From NCBI GenBank assembly GCA_963741305.1, contig CAVUHL010000003.1, forward strand, positions 186,001-250,000: 64,000 nucleotides of DNA. The letters are read 5' to 3'. The position numbers were made by a program, and so were the translations under genes. Of this stretch, positions 41,362 through 49,421 are shown piece by piece (within the stretch, counting starts at the first letter, position 1; each line of letters opens with the position of its first letter). This DNA comes from DATMER01 sp963741305. Lineage in GTDB: Bacteria; Acidobacteriota; Thermoanaerobaculia; Multivoradales; UBA5704. The notes under the pieces were generated by a model. The model searched no databases. It had not been told where the DNA came from and saw only the letters and a list, made by a program, of their open reading frames with translations.

Positions 41362-42852
41362 TCAACTCCAGCTTTCCTCGACGCTCATCGAGGGGAAGTA
41401 CTCCTTGGGCGCCCGGAGGTCTTCGGTCACTTCGCCTCCGGCGGCTCGAAGGTAGTAGTCCACCCACCAGAAGATGTCCTGTTCGCGGAGGATCTCCTGC
41501 ATGCGGCGCATCCGCCGCTGCCGCTCTTCCTCATCCATCTCCATGGCCTGGTGGAGCGCGTCGGCCATGCCTTCGATGTCATGCGGGTTGACCGGCAGCG
41601 CCCCTTCCTGGAGCTGGGCCACGGCGCCGGCGAACTCGGAGAGGACCAGCACGCCGCATGCCTCGATCTGGCAGGCGACGAATTCCTTGGCGACCAGGTT
41701 CATCCCGTCCTTGATGGAGGTGACGAAGCAGACCCGGGCCATGCGGTAGAGGGCGAGGAGGTCGGCCGACGAGAGGCTCTTGTAATGGTAATGGACCGGC
41801 ACCCAGCCGGCCATGGAGAACTCGCCGTTGATCTCGCCCACGAGCTGGTCCAAGGTTGCCTTGAGGGCCTGGTACTCGGGCACGCCTTCGCGGCTGGGCA
41901 CCACGATCTGGTACAGGATCACCTTTTCGCGCAGCTCGCGGAAACGCCGAAGGGCGTCGCGGTAGGCTTCCAACCGCTCGATCAGCCCCTTGGTGTAGTC
42001 CAGGCGGTCGACCCCAACGATGAGCTCGAAGGGGCCGATCTTCCCCCGCATGTCGGCGATGCGCGCCACGACCTCCTCGGAGCGGGCGCCCTCCTCGAAG
42101 TGGGCGAAGTCGATGCCGATGGGGAAGGCGCCGACGCGGATCGTGCGCGAGCCTACGCGGACGCTCGAGATCGGGCCTTCTTCGTCGATCTCGGCCTCGG
42201 GCAGCAGGTTCTGGATGCAGGTCAGGAAGTTGCGGCTGTCGCGCGGGGTCTGAAAGCCGAGGAGGTCGTAGGCCAGCAGGGCGTTCAGGATCTGGGCGCG
42301 CCAGGGCAGCTTCAGGAAGATGTCGAGCGGCGGGAAGGGGATGTGGAGGAAGAAGCCCACCTGGCGCTCTTCCCGCTCGCGGATGAAATGGGCCACGTGG
42401 ATGAGCTGATAGTCGTGCACCCAGATGAAGTCGTCGCCGCTGCTCTGCTCGATCACCGAGTCGGCGAATTTTTCGTTGACCTTCAGGTAGGCGTACCAGA
42501 AGGAGGGCTCGAAGTGGCAGCGGCTCTGGAGGTCGTGGAAGAGGGGCCAGAGGATGGCGTTGGAGAATCCCTCGTAGAAGCCCTTGACCTCGTCCTCGGA
42601 GAGCAGGACCGGCACCAGCTCGTAGCCGCGCTCCTGGCGGTCTTCTTCGAGCACTTTCTCCCAGTCGCCCCCCTCGTCGAGGGGGAGACCCGGCCAGCCG
42701 ATCCAGACGCCGCCGCGGTTCGAGAGCACCGGCGCGAGCGCGCTGACCAGCCCGCCGGAGCCCGGCTTGAGGGTCCACTGGTCTTTCTTCCTCTCCAGGA
42801 CGATGGGGAGGCGGTTCGAGACGACGAGGAGGCGATGCGACAGCGGACTCAA
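41362..42852 (-). CDS. otsA: Trehalose-6-phosphate synthase
   Basis: GT20 glycosyltransferase, 496 residues, that joins UDP-glucose (or another NDP-glucose) to glucose-6-phosphate. Landmarks: LLVVSNRLPIVLE, the N-terminal glycine-rich PGSGGLVSALAPVL, WVHDYQLIHVAHFIRE, HIPFPPLDIFLKLPWR, the ring around VGVDRLDYTKGLIERL, SIKDGMNLVAKEFVACQ and VLSEFAGAVAQLQEGALPVN, all conserved in OtsA. The start is a TTG because no ATG or GTG occurs near the domain start; no Shine-Dalgarno sequence is evident. First gene of the trehalose pair with otsB. Confidence 0.95.
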   Translation of the reverse strand: MSPLSHRLLVVSNRLPIVLERKKDQWTLKPGSGGLVSALAPVLSNRGGVWIGWPGLPLDEGGDWEKVLEEDRQERGYELVPVLLSEDEVKGFYEGFSNAILWPLFHDLQSRCHFEPSFWYAYLKVNEKFADSVIEQSSGDDFIWVHDYQLIHVAHFIREREERQVGFFLHIPFPPLDIFLKLPWRAQILNALLAYDLLGFQTPRDSRNFLTCIQNLLPEAEIDEEGPISSVRVGSRTIRVGAFPIGIDFAHFEEGARSEEVVARIADMRGKIGPFELIVGVDRLDYTKGLIERLEAYRDALRRFRELREKVILYQIVVPSREGVPEYQALKATLDQLVGEINGEFSMAGWVPVHYHYKSLSSADLLALYRMARVCFVTSIKDGMNLVAKEFVACQIEACGVLVLSEFAGAVAQLQEGALPVNPHDIEGMADALHQAMEMDEEERQRRMRRMQEILREQDIFWWVDYYLRAAGGEVTEDLRAPKEYFPSMSVEESWS

Positions 42853-42930
42853 GGCAGAGGGAATGGGTGCAAGCCCTGAGCCAGGGGAGCCCCTTCCACA
42901 TCCGCTCCCTCTTCTGTCAGGATGCCCGCC

Positions 42931-44541
42931 ATGACTCGAACCCTTCGCCTGGCGTCGATTCTGCTCCTCTTTCTTGTCCCCGCCCTCCGTGCCCAGGAAG
43001 AGAAGACCGTCCCCTCCTCACCGCCGCGCGCCGAGGGCAAGGGGCCGTTTCAGCGCCTGATCCTCCGTGGGTTGACCGTGATCGACGGCACCGGTGCCCC
43101 GCCCATGGGGCCGGTGGACGTGGTCATCGAGAAGAACCGCATCGTCCAGATCGTCCCGGTCGGCAGCCCGGGCATGGCGATCGACCCTGAGGGCCGTCCC
43201 AAGGCCGAGCCGGGGGACGAGGAGATGGACCTCTCCGGCATGTACGCCCTCCCCGGGCTGATCGACATGCACGGCCACATCGGCGGACGGGAGCAGGGCA
43301 CCTCGGCCGAGTACGTCTTCAAGCTCTGGATGGGGCACGGCATCACGACCATCCGCGAGCCGGGCTCCGGCAACGGGCTGGAATGGACGCTGGACCACAA
43401 GGCGAAGAGCGCGAAGAACGAGATCACCGCGCCGCGCATCGAGGCCTACGTCTTCTTCGGGATGGGCCGCGACAAGCCGTTCCTGACCCCTGACGAGGCG
43501 CGCAAGTGGGTCGGCGAGGTCGCGGCCAAGGGGGCGGACGGCCTCAAGTTCTTCGGCTACCGGCCGGACATCATGCAGGCGGCGATCGAGGAGGCGAAGA
43601 AGCGCGGGCTGCGCAGCACCTGCCATCACGCGCAGATGAACGTCTCGCGGGTCAACGTCCTGACCTCGGCGCGCTGGGGCCTCACCTCGATGGAGCACTG
43701 GTACGGGCTGCCCGAGGCGCTTTTCGACGGCCGCACCGTCCAGGACTATCCGCTCGACTACAACTACAGCGACGAGTCGCACCGCTTCAGCGAGGCCGGA
43801 AAGCTCTGGAAGCAGGCCGCCGCTCCGGGTTCCGAGCGCTGGGACCAGGTGATCGACGAGCTGATCGCCCTGGATTTCACCCTCGATCCCACCCTGACCA
43901 TCTACGAGGCGAACCGCGACCTCATGCGCGCCCGCCGCGCCGAGTGGCACGAGGAGTACACGCTCCCCTCACTCTGGGACTTCTACGCGCCGAGCCGCAA
44001 GTCCCACGGCTCCTACTGGCTCCACTGGACCACCGGCAACGAGGTGGACTGGCGGGAAAACTACCGCATCTGGATGGCCTTCCTCAGCGATTACAAGAAC
44101 CGCGGCGGCCGGGTGACCACCGGCTCGGACAGCGGCTACATCTACAAGCTCTACGGTTTCGACTACATCCGCGAGCTGGAGCTGCTGCGCGAGGCCGGTT
44201 TCCATCCGCTGGAGGTGATCCGCGCCGCGACCCTCGACGGCGCCGAGGCCCTCGGCTTGGACAAGGAGATCGGCTCGATCGAGCCCGGCAAGATGGCCGA
44301 CCTGGTCATCGTCGGCGAGAACCCGCTCGAAGACTTGAAGGTCCTCTATGGCACCGGCACCATCCGGGTCACCCCGGAGAACAAGGTGGTGCGGGTCGGC
44401 GGAGTGCGCTACACGGTCAAGGATGGGGTCGTCTACGACGCCAAGCAGCTCTTGTCGGATGTCCGGCGGATGGTCGAAGAGGCCAAGAAGGCGTCCGGCA
44501 AGGAAATCGTGCAGCCGGGGATGGAAGCGGCCAGGCCGTAG
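42931..44541 (+). CDS. Exported amidohydrolase (imidazolonepropionase-like)
   Basis: Metal-dependent amidohydrolase, 536 residues, with a signal peptide (MTRTLRLASILLLFLVPALR). An ATG three codons earlier is in frame; the second is preferred as AGGA lies 9 bases before it. The TIM-barrel enzyme has the N-terminal composite-domain phrase LTVIDGTGAPPMGPVDVVIE, the metal motif LPGLIDMHGHIGG (HxH), STCHHAQMN and MEHWYG His ligands, and GSDSGYIYKLYGFD, with a C-terminal SIEPGKMADLVIVGENPLED that is diagnostic for the superfamily. The barrel carries a long insert (about 275-370). Substrate unknown; periplasmic dipeptidase or cyclic-amide hydrolase roles are known in relatives. Confidence 0.92.
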   Translation: MTRTLRLASILLLFLVPALRAQEEKTVPSSPPRAEGKGPFQRLILRGLTVIDGTGAPPMGPVDVVIEKNRIVQIVPVGSPGMAIDPEGRPKAEPGDEEMDLSGMYALPGLIDMHGHIGGREQGTSAEYVFKLWMGHGITTIREPGSGNGLEWTLDHKAKSAKNEITAPRIEAYVFFGMGRDKPFLTPDEARKWVGEVAAKGADGLKFFGYRPDIMQAAIEEAKKRGLRSTCHHAQMNVSRVNVLTSARWGLTSMEHWYGLPEALFDGRTVQDYPLDYNYSDESHRFSEAGKLWKQAAAPGSERWDQVIDELIALDFTLDPTLTIYEANRDLMRARRAEWHEEYTLPSLWDFYAPSRKSHGSYWLHWTTGNEVDWRENYRIWMAFLSDYKNRGGRVTTGSDSGYIYKLYGFDYIRELELLREAGFHPLEVIRAATLDGAEALGLDKEIGSIEPGKMADLVIVGENPLEDLKVLYGTGTIRVTPENKVVRVGGVRYTVKDGVVYDAKQLLSDVRRMVEEAKKASGKEIVQPGMEAARP

Positions 44542-44550
44542 GCCCTCGCC

Positions 44551-46989
44551 ATGCCTGAAGACGACGAGCGCAGGCTCCGTGGGCCTGTCCGCTGGCTTCT
44601 GGACCGCCAGCTTCTCGTCAACCTGCGCGAGATCCTGCTGTACAGCGCATTCGGCACCCGCATCGACCCGCGGAACTGGATGGCCGGCCTCGAGGTCGAC
44701 CTGGCCGATGACTTCGAGGGCGAGGAATTCTGGTTCGACTACCTGTCCGATACGGGCGACGGCATGAAGGCCACGTACAGCATCGCCTATCTCGCCTACT
44801 CGGACCTTTGGGTCTCATCTGCCGTCAAACCCGGTGCCGCCGCGTTCGATCCGGGCGGGAGCAGGACACAACGGCTCCCTCGGGGCGCCTTCCTCCTGAT
44901 CGGCGGCGACACCGCCTATCACGTGGCCGACTACGAGACGCTTGCCGAACGTTTCCACTATCCGTTCAATCTGGCGTTCCGGCATCTCGACAAACTCGGC
45001 AAGGTGGATAGGGGGAAGCGCCGTCCCCTCTTCGGCATCCCGGGCAACCACGACTACTACGACTTTCTGGATGGATTCAACCGGCAATTCCGGCGGCCCT
45101 ACAACGACGAGAGACGCTACGACGAGGAGAAGGGCGGGGATCAGCCGCAGCTCGTGCTCGAAGGGTTTGCCCGCAAGCAGCGGGCAAGCTACTTTTCTCT
45201 CAAGCTGCCGTTCGGCTGGCGCCTTTGGGGCTTGGACGCGCAGGGCGGAGTCATGGATCGGCGGCAGAGGGACTTCTTTCGTGAGAACAGGAAGGAGAAG
45301 CCCACCGGCCGCCTCATCATCGCCACGCCGGAACCGATCACGGTCTTCGGCCGGCATGCCGATCCGGACAGCGCGATCGTCCACAGTCTGAAGGACCTCG
45401 AGCTGCCGTGCCCCTTCCTCGACGAGGACCCGGAAACGGCTCTGCGGGCGGGCTCGTGCCGGCTCGACATCGCGGGCGACGTCCATCACTATGCGCGCTA
45501 CTGGGGCTCGGAGCCGGGCGACCCGGAGCCGGCGCGATACGCTTCCGTGGTTTCCGGTCTCGGCGGCGCCTTTCTCCACTCCTCGTCGACCAATGCCGGC
45601 GAGGTCCGCGCGAAGCGCCGTTACCCGGAGCCGAAGAAAGCACTGGCCGAAACGCTCCCCCGTCTGCTCAATCCCGCGCTGATCCTGTTCGGGGGCCGGA
45701 TCGGGGTGATCGGCCTGCTCGTGGCCGGATTGCTCTATATCGCGGCCTCCAGCGCACAGAGCCTGCAGGAGGCGTTCAAGCCGTGGATGCAGAAAGCGAA
45801 GCTGGAGTTTCCCAAGCCTTCGGAGTCTCCCGATCTGGTGGGCGAGGCCGTCCTGGCGCTGCAAGACTCGCTCGACGTCGAAAGAATCCCCCGTCCTGAA
45901 AACATGGGACCGGCCGTCTGGGGCAACTGGGAGCTGGCCTATCTGCCGATCCTGCTTCTGCTGGTCGGGGGAATCACGGTCTGGAACAGCCGGCTGGCCG
46001 CGAGACGGCGCCGCGGCGAAACCGTTCAGGACGCTACCCAGACTGGATCGATCCTGTTGCTCGTCCTGGCTTTTTGGGGGACGAGGCAATGGGTCTATTT
46101 CCGCCACGATGCCGGGTTCGGAGCCTTCCACCCCCTCACGTCCGACCTCGCCGTGCTGGTCATGCTCGCGGTCAGCTTCCTCTGCCTCTGGTGGTGCCGG
46201 CAGTACGACGACGCCCTCAACTGCAAGACCCGGCGGACCGGGCGTCTGAGCTGGCTGGACTGGCTGCAGCTCGGCATTTTGTGGGGATTCACGGTCCTCT
46301 CCGGTGCATTCGGGATTGCCCGATACGGTTATTACCCGCTCGCCGTGTCCGCGGTCGACATCCTGTTCCTGGTCATCGTCCTCGGCATCCTGATCGGGCT
46401 GCCGGTGTTCGCCTGCACCGCTGGAGGACACCTATACAGATGGCGGGGCAAGATCGGGTTCCTGCTCCTGGGTTTGGTGCATGCGGTCCTGCAGCTCTCC
46501 GTACCGGTGGTCCTGGTGGTGTTCTGCGATCCGGTGTTCGGGGGGATCGCGGCCTTGGCGACGGTCGCCTTTACGCTGGTCGTCGGCCAGGTCGCGCCCC
46601 ATCTGCTGCGCGACGCCAGAGACCGCTTCCGGCTCGGGGTGCTCCTGCTCGTGCTCTGGCTGAGCTGGAGCGCAGGCCTCATGGCGGTGGCCTGGGGGCA
46701 GCGCGCGACCCAGGAAGTCAACGGATGGTCTTTCCTTCTTGCCCTGGGCCTGGGCACCATCTTTTCCTGCACCTGGCTCGGATGGTATCTGGCCGTATCG
46801 CTGTGCTTCGATGGCCACAACAACGAGGCCGGCGGCGGCGCGCGGATCGAGCGTTACAAGCAGATCATCCGGTTCCGTCTCAACCGGGACGGCCTGACCG
46901 GCTTCGTCATCACCATCGACGAGCCGAAGGCCGACGGCCGGGAGCTCGAGCCACGGGTTTTCGACGTCTTCGAGGTGCGGCCGGGCTGA
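44551..46989 (+). CDS. Calcineurin-like metallophosphoesterase fused to a polytopic membrane domain
   Basis: 812 residues. The N-terminal 390 residues form a metallophosphoesterase: SDTGDGMKATY, FLLIGGDTAYHVADYET (GD motif), GIPGNHDYYDFLDG (GNHD), CRLDIAGDVHHYARYWG (GDxHxY) give the two-metal site ligands. About ten membrane segments follow (from LILFGGRIGVIGLLVAGLLY at about 385), with a soluble loop (about 415-455) and a short soluble C-terminus (FRLNRDGLTGFVITIDEPKA). I recall no characterised protein with this order. A cytoplasmic phosphoesterase controlled from the membrane is one reading. It starts 9 bases after the amidohydrolase stop and may share its transcript. Confidence 0.82.
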   Translation: MPEDDERRLRGPVRWLLDRQLLVNLREILLYSAFGTRIDPRNWMAGLEVDLADDFEGEEFWFDYLSDTGDGMKATYSIAYLAYSDLWVSSAVKPGAAAFDPGGSRTQRLPRGAFLLIGGDTAYHVADYETLAERFHYPFNLAFRHLDKLGKVDRGKRRPLFGIPGNHDYYDFLDGFNRQFRRPYNDERRYDEEKGGDQPQLVLEGFARKQRASYFSLKLPFGWRLWGLDAQGGVMDRRQRDFFRENRKEKPTGRLIIATPEPITVFGRHADPDSAIVHSLKDLELPCPFLDEDPETALRAGSCRLDIAGDVHHYARYWGSEPGDPEPARYASVVSGLGGAFLHSSSTNAGEVRAKRRYPEPKKALAETLPRLLNPALILFGGRIGVIGLLVAGLLYIAASSAQSLQEAFKPWMQKAKLEFPKPSESPDLVGEAVLALQDSLDVERIPRPENMGPAVWGNWELAYLPILLLLVGGITVWNSRLAARRRRGETVQDATQTGSILLLVLAFWGTRQWVYFRHDAGFGAFHPLTSDLAVLVMLAVSFLCLWWCRQYDDALNCKTRRTGRLSWLDWLQLGILWGFTVLSGAFGIARYGYYPLAVSAVDILFLVIVLGILIGLPVFACTAGGHLYRWRGKIGFLLLGLVHAVLQLSVPVVLVVFCDPVFGGIAALATVAFTLVVGQVAPHLLRDARDRFRLGVLLLVLWLSWSAGLMAVAWGQRATQEVNGWSFLLALGLGTIFSCTWLGWYLAVSLCFDGHNNEAGGGARIERYKQIIRFRLNRDGLTGFVITIDEPKADGRELEPRVFDVFEVRPG

Positions 46990-46991
46990 CG

Positions 46992-47978
46992 CTACTCGAC
47001 GACGACGATCCGGATGGGATCCGAGATCAGGCCATCCACGGTGAGCTGCACGTCGTACGTCCCGGCGGGGAGCGTATTGCGGTGCATCTTCACGAGACCG
47101 GGGCAGTTCCAGACGAGGGAATTGAGCTCGGCCGCTCTCAGCACGGTCTGGCCAGGGGCCAGGGTCACGTAATCGCCCGGCATCTCGCATTCGCCCGGAG
47201 CGCAGGAGTCCGAGATGGCAATCGCCGAGGTCCACCACTCGTTGGTGCCGGCGCAGCATTCGCTACTCGTCAGGAGCTTTCCTTCCTTGTCAGTGATCCG
47301 CGCGGCCAGGCTCCAGAGCGGCTGCTGGCTGCCGTCCTTGCCGTGATCCCTGAGGCGAAGCTCCACGGGCACCTGCTGGTCATTCGTGATGGCGAGCTGG
47401 AGCAGGATTCTCTCGCCTGCGGGATAGCGCCCGTCGAGGTGTCCCCAGCCGAGGGGCTTGAGGGTCAGCTTGGGCCAGCCCAGGCTCGGCTCCCCATCCG
47501 ATCGCCGGAAGACCCAGGTCATCTCGAAGCTCATGCTCGGGTAGGTGAAGCGCTCCTCCGAGGTAAGCGTGTTGCCGTCCGGCGAGAGGGAGTACCTCGC
47601 GACCCTCGTGCCTTCTCCCCAGTCGCCGACGATTCGCGTCACGACGGCCAGCCGGTCCCCTTCCCAGGCACCCCGTTCGTAGAACGTCTGGTCCCCCATC
47701 TTCGACACGGCTTCCTTGCCGTCGGTCGTGATTTCGGTACTGGACGTTTCGGATCGGCCCTGCTCGGCGGAGGTCGAAGAGAGTTTGAAAACGCCATCCT
47801 TGTGGTCGATCCGGAGCATGGTCACGCCGGAGGTGGGGCTCTGGATCTTGCTCCGGCTTCTGACCAGCGTCCAGGTGCCCGTAAGGTTTGGGTGTGCAAG
47901 GTTTGGAGGTAAAGACTCTTGCGCCCAAGCCGATGCGCTCCACAGCAGGACCAGCGTCCAGGCGACACGTCGATTCAT
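46992..47978 (-). CDS. Secreted protein of unknown function
   Basis: 328 residues; the ATG is fixed by GGGAGG 8 bases upstream and a signal peptide (MNRRVAWTLVLLWSASAWA). A much longer open frame upstream is only the 21-bp array and is ignored. The N-terminal half (TGTWTLVRSRSKIQ, GVTMLRIDHKDGVFKL, YSLSPDGNTLTSEERF) resembles lipocalin-like/avidin-like beta proteins seen in Acidobacteriota; the C-terminal half (LQLAITNDQQVPVELRLRDH, ECCAGTNEWW, CAPGECEMPGDYVTLAPG, LPAGTYDVQLTVDG) is Ig-like with paired Cys. No catalytic motif. Convergent with the metallophosphoesterase gene, two bases apart. Confidence 0.82.
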   Translation of the reverse strand: MNRRVAWTLVLLWSASAWAQESLPPNLAHPNLTGTWTLVRSRSKIQSPTSGVTMLRIDHKDGVFKLSSTSAEQGRSETSSTEITTDGKEAVSKMGDQTFYERGAWEGDRLAVVTRIVGDWGEGTRVARYSLSPDGNTLTSEERFTYPSMSFEMTWVFRRSDGEPSLGWPKLTLKPLGWGHLDGRYPAGERILLQLAITNDQQVPVELRLRDHGKDGSQQPLWSLAARITDKEGKLLTSSECCAGTNEWWTSAIAISDSCAPGECEMPGDYVTLAPGQTVLRAAELNSLVWNCPGLVKMHRNTLPAGTYDVQLTVDGLISDPIRIVVVE

Positions 47979-48035
47979 GGCGAAGACCTCCCTGGTGCTA
48001 TTGGACCGGCGTCTTGGCGTCTTGGTTCCCGCATG

Positions 48036-48636
48036 GGCGCTCGGAATGGCCTGAATCGCGTTAAGAATCGTTTGAACCGCGTTCAAAGTCATTTTGATCG
48101 CGTGCAAAGTCAATCTGACCGCGCTCAAAGTCGTTTCGGACGCGTGCAAAGTCATTTTGACCGTGGTCAAAACGGTTTGGGACGCGTTCAAAGTCATTCG
48201 GATCGCGTCCAAGATCGTTTTGGCCACGTCCAAAATCGTTCTGGCCGCGTTCAAAGTCGTTCTGACCGCGTTCAAAGTCAATCTGATCGCGCTCAAAATC
48301 GTTTGGGACGCGTTCAAAGTCATTTTGATCGCGCTCGGAACGGATCTGAACGCGTTCGAGGCCATTCTGGCCGTGATACGGACGGCTCGGACGGCGTTGC
48401 GGACGGTGGGGAGAGGGAAGCGAACCGTCCGTATCGAGGCCGGCACCATCCTCAAGGCGAAAACAACCGTCCGTAAGGCTGTCGGAGCAGTCCGCATCGC
48501 GGTCCGAACCGTCCGCACTACGGTTGGAACCGACCGTACCGGGGTCGGAGCCGTCCACAAGCCGGCATCAGCCGTCCAGATCGCGGCCGGAACCGCTCAC
48601 GACGCGGTCGGAGCCGTCCGCACCCCGGTGCCGGCC
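48036..48636. repeat. 21-bp tandem array D (composite, about 28 units)
   Basis: Units are anchored by CGCG (or CGTG, CACG, GGCG) at 48036, 48057, 48078 and every 21 bases to 48393, around a TTTGAAC-CGC-GTTCAAA dyad with linker such as GTCA. From about 48427 the sequence changes to a GTCCG-anchored type (every 21 bases to 48616; example CGGTTGG-AA-CCGACCG), yet CGCG at 48498, 48582 and 48603 is still in the original register, so this is one array that drifts in sequence while keeping phase. It fills the divergent gap between the secreted-protein gene and the toxin-antitoxin genes. Open frames of up to 185 codons on both strands here are by-products of the 21-base period. Confidence 0.93.
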
Positions 48637-48695
48637 TACGCCTTCTAAGTGCATGTCCGAGGCGGAGGCGGGTCTCAGGCGGATCTGGCTGCGGC

Positions 48696-48724
48696 TTGAC
48701 AGAGATAGCCGTCGGCGATATTTT
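48696..48724 (+). promoter_or_regulatory. Promoter of the toxin-antitoxin pair
   Basis: TTGACA (48696-48701), a 17-base spacer and TATTTT (48719-48724) in a locally AT-rich stretch. The ATG begins 7 bases past the -10 box, so the transcript is probably leaderless. Confidence 0.6.
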
Positions 48725-48730
48725 ATTATT

Positions 48731-49018
48731 ATGCGTGCCGTGGCGTTGAAGGATCTTGTAGAGCGGATCGGCGAGTACGTCCACCTTGCCGAGGGGGGCG
48801 AGACGGTCTTGGTGACGGATCGCGACCGCGTTCTTGCGGAGTTGGTTCCTCCGCGGAGGAGCATGGTTCCTCTGGCTCCTGAGACTCCTTTGGCCGACGC
48901 TCTGCAGAAGGGGTGGATCCAGCCGGCAGCTTCCGCGACCGGCACACCCCCACGTGTTCCGGTTACTTCCCTCAGCGACCTGCTGCAGGAACTGCAGCGG
49001 GATCGTAGCGACCGTTGA
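48731..49018 (+). CDS. Phd/YefM-type antitoxin
   Basis: A 95-residue antitoxin: MRAVALKDLVERIGEYVHLA followed by GGETVLVTDRDRVLAELVPP is the Phd/YefM DNA-binding fold with its 'VTDRDRPVAEL'-like beta hairpin. The C-terminal third is the toxin-binding tail. It would bind its own promoter, where the -10 box nearly touches the start codon. Longer in-frame starts upstream run into the array and are rejected. The stop shares bases with the TTG of the toxin gene. Confidence 0.9.
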   Translation: MRAVALKDLVERIGEYVHLAEGGETVLVTDRDRVLAELVPPRRSMVPLAPETPLADALQKGWIQPAASATGTPPRVPVTSLSDLLQELQRDRSDR

Positions 49019-49401
49019 TCTACCTCGATACGTCGGTTGCTCTCGCGTACCTGCTCGCGGAGGATCGGTGTCCTCCTGCCTCCCTTTGGGAGGAGCAACT
49101 CATCTCTAGCCGGCTACTTCAGTACGAGATCTGGGTTCGGATCCATGCCTATGAGTTGACCGAGTCGCATTCGGAAGCAGTGGCGGCTCTTCTCCAGCGG
49201 GTAGCTTTTGTCGAGATGGTGCCTGCGGTCCTGGCCCGGGCGCTCGCGCCATTTCCTGGGCCTGTGCGGACGCTCGATGCTCTCCACTTGGCATCAGCGG
49301 AATTCATTCGATCACAAGGCGAGGCAGTGGAGATCGCCAGCTATGACGATGGGCTGGTGGCAGTGGCTGGGAAGTTGGGGTTTGTGATCGCGGAGGTTTA
49401 A
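49015..49401 (+). CDS. PIN-domain toxin (VapC-like)
   Basis: A 128-residue PIN-domain ribonuclease with TTG start overlapping the antitoxin stop (TTGA). Active-site acidic residues: D5 in IYLDTSVALAYLL, Glu in LLQYEIWVRIHAYEL (about 38), Asp in VRTLDALHLASAEF (about 88) and Asp in ASYDDGLVAVA (about 110). Toxin of the second type II pair in the window; not closely similar to the one at 39.8 kb. Confidence 0.9.
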   Translation: MIYLDTSVALAYLLAEDRCPPASLWEEQLISSRLLQYEIWVRIHAYELTESHSEAVAALLQRVAFVEMVPAVLARALAPFPGPVRTLDALHLASAEFIRSQGEAVEIASYDDGLVAVAGKLGFVIAEV

Positions 49402-49421
49402 GGTTCTATGCTGGCCCGTGA

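Noticed and set aside
48094..48648. A 185-codon open frame in array D, and a 522-codon minus-strand frame joining array D to the secreted protein
   Set aside because: Both are produced by the 21-base period; the real secreted-protein start has a strong ribosome-binding site and signal peptide at 47978, and the antitoxin starts at 48731.
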